A DNA stretch of 9,754 nt. It comes from an uncultured Clostridia bacterium (GTDB taxonomy: Bacteria > Bacillota > Clostridia > Christensenellales > Aristaeellaceae). A model generated the notes under the pieces. The model was given only the letters and a program-made list of their open reading frames with translations, searched no databases and was not told the DNA's origin. Within the stretch, counting starts at the first letter, position 1. The number at the start of each line of letters is the position of its first letter. Made by a program: the position numbers and the translations under genes. This document shows, piece by piece, positions 1-5,934 of the stretch. Location of the stretch: contig CAMNCR010000072.1 in the NCBI GenBank assembly GCA_946534455.1, positions 1 to 9,754 of the forward strand, in the 5' to 3' direction.

Positions 1-479
1 TCGTTCTTCCAGTAGGCGCCGGAAAGGGCTGTGAGCTTGAAGGCCTTCAGCGCCTTGGTGTAGGTCAGGTGCGGCCCGACGCACATGTCGATATAATCGC
101 CCTGCTGATAGAAGGTGATCACCGCGTCCTCCGGCAGGTCGCCGATGTGCTCCACCTTGTAGATCTCCCCGCGGTCCTTCATCAGCTGGATCGCTTCCTC
201 CCGGGGCAGCGGATACACCTTGAAGGGCAGATTTTCCTTGACGATCTTCTGCATTTCCTTCTCGATGGCCGGCAGATCCTCATCCGTCAGCTTCACGTCC
301 CCCAGGTCGATGTCATAGTGGAAGCCCTTTTCCGTGGCGGGGCCGTAGGCAAAATGGGCATTGGGATACAGGCGCTTCACCGCCTGCGCCATGATGTGCG
401 CGCCGGAATGACGGAGCACCTCCAGCTCCAGCTCCTCCGGGCACTCGGCTACATGACCGTCGTTGTAGAGAATTTTCAT
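1..479 (-). CDS. thrS: Threonyl-tRNA synthetase, N-terminal part (3' end outside window)
   Basis: Cytoplasmic class II synthetase that charges tRNA-Thr with threonine. The visible 159 residues are the N-terminal editing region. It holds the HxxxH pair (H24, H28 in RHSGAHIMAQAV) and the CxxxH pair (C133, H137 in DMCVGPHL), which form the conserved site that hydrolyses mischarged Ser-tRNA-Thr. The conserved stretches AYGPATEKGFHYD and LTALSGAYW also fit the family. The catalytic and anticodon-binding domains would lie beyond base 1. The start is fixed by GGAGGGG about seven bases upstream of ATG and by the T-box terminator just before it. The first editing histidine is residue 24, against about residue 73 in the E. 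coli enzyme (from memory), so the usual N-terminal TGS domain is missing. Identity is very secure because protein and T-box agree. Confidence 0.96.
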   Translation of the reverse strand, partial: MKILYNDGHVAECPEELELEVLRHSGAHIMAQAVKRLYPNAHFAYGPATEKGFHYDIDLGDVKLTDEDLPAIEKEMQKIVKENLPFKVYPLPREEAIQLMKDRGEIYKVEHIGDLPEDAVITFYQQGDYIDMCVGPHLTYTKALKAFKLTALSGAYWKN

Positions 480-534
480 CGTTGTCCCCTCCATTTTTTT
501 CATGTTGGCGGACAGCGCGCCCTTTTCCCCATGG

Positions 535-572
535 AAAAAGGCACCCGCCCGACCTGTGCCGGGACGGATGCC
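535..572 (-). terminator. T-box intrinsic terminator before thrS
   Basis: On the minus strand, GGCATCCGTCC pairs with GGGCGGGTGCC (11 pairs including two G-T wobbles) around an 11-base loop, and five T follow directly. The 5' arm contains the CGTCCC segment that would otherwise pair with the T-box sequence, so this is the mutually exclusive off-state of the riboswitch and not the end of a gene. Confidence 0.9.
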
Positions 573-750
573 TGAGCATTCGCGGTTCCACCCTGCTTGT
601 TTTTCAACCACTCATTTATGCCGGGATAACGGCCGGCGGCCGCCTTCATCCGGGAATGGTACGGTCCGGTGCCCTGCTGCGCGGTTTCCACCCGCCCGCG
701 CTCTCTGAAAGCCGGCCTTCCTCCGCCTGTTTCCCTTCACCTGAAAGAAC
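535..750 (-). promoter_or_regulatory. T-box riboswitch (tRNA-Thr sensing leader of thrS)
   Basis: This leader RNA senses uncharged tRNA and lets transcription read into thrS when threonyl-tRNA is scarce. Read on the minus strand it has a GC-rich basal Stem I helix (711-717 with 631-637), the AG box AGAGAG at 701-706, a GGGTGG segment at 688-693 resembling the GNTG box, and the 14-base T-box AGGGTGGAACCGCG at 581-594. The CGTCCC complement needed for the antiterminator lies at about 562-567. The competing terminator is at 535-572. A plausible specifier is ACC (Thr) at 658-660, followed by a purine; this assignment is inferred from position only. The UGGA bulge in the T-box predicts a tRNA discriminator base U. 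The class is certain and the exact ends are approximate. Confidence 0.93.
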
Positions 751-757
751 AAAAGGG

Positions 758-786
758 ATTATATCATGCGCGCCTCCGAAAATCAA
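758..786 (-). promoter_or_regulatory. Promoter of the thrS T-box leader
   Basis: A perfect -10 box TATAAT lies at 758-763 and a -35 box TTGATT at 781-786, separated by exactly 17 bp, on the minus strand. The expected start point is near 750-751, giving a leader of about 270 nt before the thrS ATG. This is a vegetative sigma-A type promoter, and it fits the T-box that begins directly downstream. Confidence 0.85.
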
Positions 787-810
787 CCGGTGCCGGACTT
801 TTTTCACCGG
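787..810 (-). terminator. Possible terminator hairpin after udk
   Basis: On the minus strand CCGGTG and CACCGG form a six-pair stem around a 12-base loop, followed by TTGATTTT, which is an imperfect U tract and includes the thrS -35 box. Nearer the udk stop a second small hairpin (CCGCC TCC GGCGG, 837-849) has no U tract. Neither is a strong intrinsic terminator, so readthrough from udk into the thrS leader remains possible. Confidence 0.35.
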
Positions 811-851
811 GACGGAAAACGCCGTGCGCGGGCGCCCCGCCGGAGGCGGCC

Positions 852-1472
852 TTACTGCGCGCTCCCCAGCCGGTCCTGCACATATCCGGCCAGAATGTCC
901 ACGATGCGGGCGTTCTTCCCGCCGCCGGCCACGATCACATCCGCGTCCTGAATGTAGTTCTTGATATAGCGGTCGAACATGGGCTTCACGCTGTTGAGAT
1001 ACTGCGCTCCGATACCCTGAATGTCCCGGCCGCGCTCCACGATATCCCGCTCAATGCGCCGCAGCAGGCAGATATCCGGCTCCACCTTCATATACAGCTT
1101 CAGGAACATCAGCTCGCACAGCCGCTTGTCATGAAACGCGTGGATGCCCTCCAGGATCAGCACCTCCCGGGGCAGAATGATCTCCTCCGGCCGGTCCGCC
1201 CGGCGGTGAAGCGCAAAGTCATAGGCCTTGCGGGTGATCCCGCCGCCCCGCATCAGCTGCTCCATATCCTCCAGCAGCAGATCATGGTCAAAGATGGCCG
1301 GCTCGTCGTAATTCAGCCTCACCCGCTCCTCAAACGTCAGCCCCGGATGATCCCGGTAGTAGGCATCCTGCTGAATGATGACGCAGCGATTCTCCCCCAG
1401 GCGCTCCTGAAGCGCGTGGGCCAGGGTGGATTTTCCGCTTCCGCTGGCTCCGCAGATCCCGATAAACAGCAT
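852..1472 (-). CDS. udk: Uridine kinase family protein
   Basis: A predicted P-loop kinase of 206 residues that phosphorylates uridine (and often cytidine) to the monophosphate in pyrimidine salvage, in the cytoplasm. The Walker A motif GASGSGKST spans residues 8-16. QQDAYY at about 34-39 and NYDEPAIFDHDLL at about 54-66 match the substrate-binding segments of uridine kinases. EGIHAF at 109-114 is the usual EGI-(hydrophobic) strand, and RDIVERGRD at 142-150 fits the arginine-rich lid. Length is normal for the family (about 205-215). ATG at 1472 is chosen because GGAGGG lies about 8 bases upstream; the frame stays open further upstream without a better signal. It sits after the glycolytic terminator and before the thrS leader, so it is probably transcribed alone. 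Phosphoribulokinase-like relatives share this fold, so the precise substrate is inferred. Confidence 0.9.
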   Translation of the reverse strand: MLFIGICGASGSGKSTLAHALQERLGENRCVIIQQDAYYRDHPGLTFEERVRLNYDEPAIFDHDLLLEDMEQLMRGGGITRKAYDFALHRRADRPEEIILPREVLILEGIHAFHDKRLCELMFLKLYMKVEPDICLLRRIERDIVERGRDIQGIGAQYLNSVKPMFDRYIKNYIQDADVIVAGGGKNARIVDILAGYVQDRLGSAQ

Positions 1473-1515
1473 ATGACTCCCTCCGTTGCTTCTGGATTTC
1501 CGTTCCTCTGCCCCT

Positions 1516-1545
1516 ATCATATCACAGAGCGGAGGCAAAGGACAG
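1516..1545 (-). promoter_or_regulatory. Candidate promoter of udk
   Basis: A -10 box TATGAT is at 1516-1521 on the minus strand. The -35 region is poor: CTGTCC or TGTCCT at 1539-1545 at 17-18 bp spacing. The start point would fall near 1509, about 37 bases before the udk ATG. It begins immediately after the U tract of the tpiA terminator. It is supported mainly by the need for a promoter after a strong terminator. Confidence 0.5.
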
Positions 1546-1581
1546 AAAAAAAAGAAGACGGACCGCCAGGGATCCGTCTTC
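1546..1581 (-). terminator. Strong intrinsic terminator of the cggR-pgk-tpiA operon
   Basis: On the minus strand GAAGACGGA (1573-1581) pairs perfectly with TCCGTCTTC (1554-1562) around a 10-base loop, followed at once by eight T (1546-1553). It lies 13 bases after the tpiA stop codon. This is a textbook rho-independent terminator and marks the end of the glycolytic operon. Confidence 0.95.
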
Positions 1582-1594
1582 CGGGAATCGGGGA

Positions 1595-2347
1595 TTACTT
1601 GTCGTAGTTCACGACCAGGGAGAAATCGGGCGCCTTCAGGCTCGCGCCGCCGATCAGGCCGCCGTCGATCTCGGGCTGCGCCATGAGTCCCTTGACATTC
1701 TTGGGATTCATGCTGCCGCCGTACTGGATGCGGATGGCATCCCCGGCCGCCGCGCCGTACTTGCGGGCCACGGCCGCGCGGATCACGCCGATGGTCTCGT
1801 TCGCCTGCTCGTCCGTCGCGGTCAGACCGGTGCCGATGGCCCACACGGGCTCATAGGCGATGACCACGTTCGCCACCTGCTCGGCGGTCAGGCCGTTCAG
1901 CGCGATCAGGGTCTGATATTCAACCAGCGCATCGGTATAGCCCGCTTCGCGCTCTTCCTTGTTCTCGCCCACGCACAGGATCACCTTCAGGCCGGCCTCC
2001 ACCGCGGCAAGCACCCGCTTGTTGACGGTCTTGTCGGTCTCACCAAAGTACTGACGGCGCTCGCTGTGCCCGATGATCACGTATTCCACGCCGCAGGCCA
2101 GCAGCATGTCCGTGCTCAGCTCGCCCGTGAAGGCGCCGCTCTTCGCCCAGTGCACGTTCTCCGCGCCCAGATGGATGTTGCTGCCCTCGGCCGCTTCCTT
2201 CACCGCCGCGAAATCCACCGCGGGCACGCAGACGACCACGTCACAGCTGGCATCCTTCACCAGGGGCTTCAGCTCCGTCACCAGCGCCTTCGCCTCTTCG
2301 GGGGTTTTGTTCATCTTCCAGTTGCCGGCAATAATCGCTTTTCTCAT
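1595..2347 (-). CDS. tpiA: Triose-phosphate isomerase
   Basis: Interconverts dihydroxyacetone phosphate and glyceraldehyde 3-phosphate in glycolysis and gluconeogenesis as a cytoplasmic TIM-barrel dimer. All catalytic parts are present: N9 and K11 in GNWKMN, the electrophile H94 in IIGHSERR, and the base E166 in AYEPVWAIGTG, where the mobile loop 6 begins. The phosphate-binding IQYGGSMNPKN (about 207-217) and GGLIGGASL (about 229-237) follow. The length of 250 residues is typical. It begins 15 bases after the pgk stop, with a modest purine-rich GAGAGGGA before the ATG, and is followed by a strong terminator, so it is the last gene of the cggR operon. Nothing is missing or truncated. Confidence 0.98.
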   Translation of the reverse strand: MRKAIIAGNWKMNKTPEEAKALVTELKPLVKDASCDVVVCVPAVDFAAVKEAAEGSNIHLGAENVHWAKSGAFTGELSTDMLLACGVEYVIIGHSERRQYFGETDKTVNKRVLAAVEAGLKVILCVGENKEEREAGYTDALVEYQTLIALNGLTAEQVANVVIAYEPVWAIGTGLTATDEQANETIGVIRAAVARKYGAAAGDAIRIQYGGSMNPKNVKGLMAQPEIDGGLIGGASLKAPDFSLVVNYDK

Positions 2348-2362
2348 TTTTCTGTCCCTCTC

Positions 2363-3565
2363 TTATTTGTCATCCAGGCAGGCAACGCCGGGCAGGGTCT
2401 TGCCCTCCAGGAACTCCAGGGAGGCGCCGCCGCCGGTGGAGATGTGCGTCATCTTCGCCGCCAGGCCCATCTGCTCCACAGCCGCCGCGCTGTCGCCGCC
2501 GCCGATGATGGTGACCGCTTCGCTGTCCGCCATGGCCTGCGCCACAGCCAGCGTGCCCTGCGCCAGGGTCGGATTCTCGAACACGCCCATCGGGCCGTTC
2601 CAGACCACGGTCTTCGCGCTCTTCACGGCTTCCGCAAACAGCTCACGGGTCTTGGGTCCGATATCCAGGCCTTCCATGTCCGCGGGAATCTTGTCGGAAT
2701 CCACGACGCAGGTCTCCACCGGTCCGTCGATGGGATCCGGGAATCCGGCCGCGCACACGGTGTCGATGGGCAGCAGCAGCTTGACGCCCTTTTCCGCCGC
2801 CTTGGCCATCATGTCCTTGCAGTAGTCGATCTTGCTCTCGTCCAGCAGGCTCTTGCCCACCTCGTAGCCCTTGGCCTTCAGGAAGGTGAACGCCATGCCG
2901 CCGCCGATGATCAGGGTATCCACCTTCTCCAGCAGGTTGTTGATCACGTTCAGCTTGTCCTCGATCTTCGCGCCGCCCAGCACCGCCACGAAGGGACGGT
3001 CCGCGTTTTCCAGCGCCTTGCCCATGATGGACAGCTCCTTGCCGATCAGATAGCCGGCCACGTTGGGGCTCGTGAAGGCGGTCACGCCCGCGGTGGAGCA
3101 GTGAGCCCGGTGGCAGGAACCGAACGCGTCATCCACATACGCATCCGCCAGCGCCGCCAGCTCCTTGCTGAAGGTTTCGATGTTCTTGGTCTCTTCCTTG
3201 CGGAACCGGGTGTTCTGCAGCAGCACCACGTCGCCATCCTTCATGGCAGCCACGGCCGCCTGCGCCTTTTCGCCGGCCACCAGATCATCGTCCGCGAAAA
3301 CCACCGGCTTGCCCAGCAGCTCGGACAGGCGCACCGCCACGGGCGCCAGGGAGAACTTGGCTTCCGGTCCGTTCTTCGGCTTGCCCAGATGGCTGCACAG
3401 AATCACCTTCGCGCCGTCCGCGATCAGCTTCTGGATGGTCGGCAGCGCCGCCACGATCCGCTTATCATTGGTGATCACGCCGTCCTTCATCGGCACGTTG
3501 AAGTCGCAGCGCACCAGCACCCGCTTGCCCTGAACCTGAATGTCATCAACTGTTTTCTTTGCCAT
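2363..3565 (-). CDS. pgk: Phosphoglycerate kinase
   Basis: Transfers phosphate from 1,3-bisphosphoglycerate to ADP in lower glycolysis; a cytoplasmic monomer of two lobes. The N-lobe has RVLVRCDFNVPMKDG (15-29), the substrate-binding SHLGKPKNG (58-66), LLQNTRFRKEE (115-125) and AFGSCHRAHCST (147-158). The C-lobe has AVLGGAKIEDK (194-204), the hinge and nucleotide segment TVVWNGPMGVFENP (319-332), and the glycine-rich TIIGGGDSAAA (352-362) and HISTGGGASLEFLEG (374-388). The 400 residues agree with the usual 390-400. ATG at 3565 follows AAAAGGAG by about 10 bases; an upstream in-frame ATG lies within that ribosome binding site and is less likely. It is the second gene after cggR, 70 bases downstream, in the position normally taken by gap. 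Confidence 0.98.
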   Translation of the reverse strand: MAKKTVDDIQVQGKRVLVRCDFNVPMKDGVITNDKRIVAALPTIQKLIADGAKVILCSHLGKPKNGPEAKFSLAPVAVRLSELLGKPVVFADDDLVAGEKAQAAVAAMKDGDVVLLQNTRFRKEETKNIETFSKELAALADAYVDDAFGSCHRAHCSTAGVTAFTSPNVAGYLIGKELSIMGKALENADRPFVAVLGGAKIEDKLNVINNLLEKVDTLIIGGGMAFTFLKAKGYEVGKSLLDESKIDYCKDMMAKAAEKGVKLLLPIDTVCAAGFPDPIDGPVETCVVDSDKIPADMEGLDIGPKTRELFAEAVKSAKTVVWNGPMGVFENPTLAQGTLAVAQAMADSEAVTIIGGGDSAAAVEQMGLAAKMTHISTGGGASLEFLEGKTLPGVACLDDK

Positions 3566-3607
3566 GAACGTCCAACTCCTTTTCATGTTTTTCCTGAGTG
3601 ATCTATC

Positions 3608-3633
3608 GCGAAATCCCTCCGGGAGGGATGCGC
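3608..3633 (-). other. Hairpin in the cggR-pgk intergenic region
   Basis: On the minus strand ATCCCTC and GAGGGAT form a perfect seven-pair stem around CCG (3613-3629), extended by three GC pairs across a small internal loop. It begins two bases after the cggR stop codon. No T tract follows, so it is unlikely to be an efficient terminator. It could be an mRNA stabilising or processing element, by analogy with the known cleavage between cggR and gapA in Bacillus subtilis; that role is inference. Confidence 0.6.
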
Positions 3634-3635
3634 AA

Positions 3636-4667
3636 TCATTTCCGGGGCTCCAGCAGCGCCAGCATCTCCCGCGCCGCGCCCTCATCCGTTACCAGCAGCT
3701 CGTGATGCCCGTGACGCATCACCGAGAGAATCGCACTGGCCTTCGAGCTGCCGGCCGCCACCGCGATCATCCGGCAGGTCGGCTTCAGCCGGGCCAGATC
3801 CACGCCGATTCCGGAGGCCTCCAGCAGGCACTGGCCCTCCAGGTCAAAGTACGCGCCGAAGCACTCGCCGACGGCGCCCTGCCGGAGCAGCCGCCCCTGC
3901 GTCGCGCGGCTCAGGCGGGTTTTCATCGCATCCTCCGCCTTGCCGATTCCGTGGAGAATGACGTCCGCGCGCTGCAGCAGCTCCGTCACCTCCTGCACCT
4001 CCGGCAGCTTCAGCATTTCCTGCATGGCCGGGGCGTCCAGCTGGTCCGGCAGATGGATCAGGCGGTAATGCCCGCCCAGCTTCCCCGCCAGCTCCTCCGC
4101 GAGGGTGTTTGCCTCCCATTCCACCGAGCGGCCCAGGCCTCCCCGCGCGGGCACCACCATCACGTTCAGCGAGGCGCTGCCCTGAAAGCCGCGAACCACC
4201 GCGGCCACCGACCGGCCGCCGGTGATGGCCAGGGTGTTGCCGCTCTGCAGCTGGCTCCGGAGCCTCGCCGCGCAAATCCGGCCGACGTCGGACAGCACCC
4301 GCTCCTCCTGATCCACGTTTCCCGGCGCGATCAGCACCCGGCGGACCGGGAGCAGCTCCGCCAGACGGTTTTCCATTTCCGTCAGCCCGTTCATCACCTT
4401 GGAGAAGGCCCGCGCGGACTCCAGAATCTCCTCCGCCCGCGGGCTGAGCATCATGCCCGAGGCGTTCAGCTCAATATAGCCCAGATCCTTCAGCATGGCG
4501 GCCGTATTCCGGATTTCCCGCTCCGGCAGGTGCAGCCGGGTCGCCAGCTGACGCCTGCCCACGGGCTGCATGATGGCAATCCGGTCCAGAATCAGCGCCC
4601 GGCGGGTCATCTCATCCGTCAGATCCGGGGCCAGCGCCCGCATCAGGGTAATATAATCCGCTGCCAT
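3636..4667 (-). CDS. cggR: Central glycolytic genes regulator, SorC/CggR family repressor
   Basis: A 343-residue transcription factor of the SorC/DeoR-type sugar-binding family, placed here as CggR, which in Bacillus represses glycolytic genes and is released by fructose 1,6-bisphosphate. Residues about 20-75 form a winged helix-turn-helix (MTRRALILDRIAIMQP, then LATRLHLPEREIRNT, then LGYIEL). Residues about 105-340 form the effector domain: LAITGGRSVAAV (146-157), VVPARGGLGRSVEWEANTLA (171-190), HGIGKAEDAM (239-248), GAVGECFGAYFD (264-275) and the terminal LLVTDEGAAREML (324-336). ARGGLG with a following E-x-N-T is, from memory, typical of CggR. ATG at 4667 is chosen for GGGGAGG 7 bases upstream. 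It leads an operon with pgk and tpiA, which supports glycolytic control. The effector is inferred from the family. Confidence 0.93.
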   Translation of the reverse strand: MAADYITLMRALAPDLTDEMTRRALILDRIAIMQPVGRRQLATRLHLPEREIRNTAAMLKDLGYIELNASGMMLSPRAEEILESARAFSKVMNGLTEMENRLAELLPVRRVLIAPGNVDQEERVLSDVGRICAARLRSQLQSGNTLAITGGRSVAAVVRGFQGSASLNVMVVPARGGLGRSVEWEANTLAEELAGKLGGHYRLIHLPDQLDAPAMQEMLKLPEVQEVTELLQRADVILHGIGKAEDAMKTRLSRATQGRLLRQGAVGECFGAYFDLEGQCLLEASGIGVDLARLKPTCRMIAVAAGSSKASAILSVMRHGHHELLVTDEGAAREMLALLEPRK

Positions 4668-4692
4668 GTCGCCGCCTCCCCGTGTCTGAAGT

Positions 4693-4728
4693 GGGACAAA
4701 TCCCGCCCTCGCGGTCATTCTTCGTCCC
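4693..4728 (-). promoter_or_regulatory. Putative CggR operator at the cggR start point
   Basis: On the minus strand GGGAC-N6-TGAC occupies 4714-4728, at and just after the expected transcription start, and a 12-bp inverted repeat GGGATTTGTCCC lies at 4693-4704. As I recall it, the Bacillus CggR operator consists of two GGGAC-N6-TGTC type repeats, so both elements resemble it. The repeat spacing (24 bp between GGGA starts) is longer than the 20 bp I recall for Bacillus, and one half is imperfect. It is probably an autoregulatory site, but the match is by eye. Confidence 0.5.
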
Positions 4729-4732
4729 AAGT

Positions 4733-4761
4733 ATCATATCACAGGGCCGCCCCCTTTTCAA
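4733..4761 (-). promoter_or_regulatory. Promoter of the cggR-pgk-tpiA operon
   Basis: A -35 box TTGAAA (4756-4761) and -10 box TATGAT (4733-4738) with exactly 17 bp between them lie on the minus strand. The expected start point is near 4726, about 58 bases before the cggR ATG. The -35 box starts only 11 bases after the thiI stop codon, so the two operons are packed back to back with no clear terminator between them. Confidence 0.85.
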
Positions 4762-4771
4762 GGGGCGCGCA

Positions 4772-5917
4772 TCAGACGCTGATCACCTCAACCCCCGAGA
4801 GCGCATCCGCGATCAGGGTCTCCATCTCCAGCCGCGCCTCTCCCTCGAGGATTTTTTCCATTTTGGGCCGGGTGGCCGGATGGCGGGGCGTGAACACGGT
4901 GCAGCAGTCCTCATAGGGCAGGGAGGAAATCTCCAGCGTGTCGATCCGGCGGGCCACCTCGATGATCTCGCTCTTGTCAAAGCCGATCAGCGGCCGGAAG
5001 ACCGGCATGCTCACCACGCTGTCCGTCGTCCCCAGGGCCTCCATGGTCTGGCTGGCCACCTGTCCGATGCTCTCCCCGGTGATCAGGGCCTCACAGCCCT
5101 CCTGCCGGGCAATCCGCTCCGCGATGCGCATCATGAAGCGGCGCATGATCAGGGTCGTGTATTCCTCCGGGCATTTTTCGTGAATCTGCATCTGGATTTC
5201 CGTAAAGGGAACCACATGCACCTTGATGCCGCAGCAGCTGTAGCTCAGCTTTCTCGCCAGATCCAGCACCTTCTCCTTCGCCCGGTCGGAGGTGTAGGGG
5301 TAGCTGTGGAAATGCACCGCGTTGATCTGCACGCCGCGCTTGGCGATCATCCAGCCTGCCACCGGGCTGTCGATGCCCCCGGACAGCAGCAGGGTCGCCC
5401 GGCCGTTGGTTCCCACCGGCATTCCGCCCACCGCGGGGATGACCCGGACATACAGATAGGCATGATCCCGGATCTCGATGTTCATCAGGTGATCCGGCTC
5501 ATGCACGTCCACCCGGAGCTCCGGCAGCGCCTGGAGGATCCGGTAGCCCGCCTCCTCGTTGATGGCCGGGGAATCCAGGGGATAGCGCTTGTCGCTGCGC
5601 CGGGCCGCCACCTTGAAGGTGCCCCGCAGGCCCCGCATCATCTCGATCGCCTGGCTGCAGATGGCATCGAAATCCTCCTTGGGCATCTCCACCGCCGGGC
5701 AGACGCTGTGCACGCCGAAAACCCGCGTGACCCGGTCAATGCACGTCTCCAGATCCGAAAAGCCGCTGACGAAGATGCGTCCGTCATGCATCCAGACCTC
5801 CGCGCCCTGATCCTTCACCGCATACCGGATTTTCCGCACCAGAGACCGAATAAAATACGGCCGGTTCAGCCCCTTGAGAAAGATTTCGCCGAAGCGAACC
5901 AGCAACAGTTCTCTCAT
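4772..5917 (-). CDS. thiI: tRNA 4-thiouridine synthetase ThiI, short form without rhodanese domain
   Basis: Adenylates uridine 8 of tRNA and inserts sulfur to make 4-thiouridine, a near-UV sensor base. Of the 381 residues, about 1-60 form the ferredoxin-like N-terminal domain (LLVRFGEIFLKGLNRP), about 60-165 the THUMP tRNA-binding domain (GTFKVAARRSDKRYP, NIEIRDHAYLYV), and the rest the PP-loop pyrophosphatase with the ATP motif LLLSGGIDSPVAGW (176-189). Cysteines 338-339 in PYEDCCTVFTPRHP correspond to the sulfur-carrying cysteine region. The C-terminal rhodanese domain of the E. coli enzyme is absent, as in B. subtilis, where a dedicated NifS-like desulfurase delivers sulfur directly. That partner is the gene immediately upstream, 17 bases away. 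The start at 5917 has GGGGGAGG 7 bases before it. Without the rhodanese domain a thiamine role is less likely. Confidence 0.96.
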   Translation of the reverse strand: MRELLLVRFGEIFLKGLNRPYFIRSLVRKIRYAVKDQGAEVWMHDGRIFVSGFSDLETCIDRVTRVFGVHSVCPAVEMPKEDFDAICSQAIEMMRGLRGTFKVAARRSDKRYPLDSPAINEEAGYRILQALPELRVDVHEPDHLMNIEIRDHAYLYVRVIPAVGGMPVGTNGRATLLLSGGIDSPVAGWMIAKRGVQINAVHFHSYPYTSDRAKEKVLDLARKLSYSCCGIKVHVVPFTEIQMQIHEKCPEEYTTLIMRRFMMRIAERIARQEGCEALITGESIGQVASQTMEALGTTDSVVSMPVFRPLIGFDKSEIIEVARRIDTLEISSLPYEDCCTVFTPRHPATRPKMEKILEGEARLEMETLIADALSGVEVISV

Positions 5918-5934
5918 TCCGTTTCCTCCCCCAT

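Noticed and set aside
480..851. Small open frames between udk and thrS on both strands
   Set aside because: The region is fully explained by the thrS promoter, T-box leader and its terminator; none of the frames has a convincing ribosome binding site or family features.
2066..3601. Long plus-strand open frame (about 511 codons) opposite pgk and tpiA
   Set aside because: It is antisense to two well-conserved genes, its translation is rich in His, Gln, Arg and Leu typical of reverse-frame GC-rich DNA, and it has no recognisable domain.
4751..4765. Hairpin CCCCTT-GAA-AAGGGG just after the thiI stop as a terminator
   Set aside because: The stem has only six pairs, no U tract follows, and it coincides with the -35 box of the cggR promoter, so it is better explained as promoter sequence.
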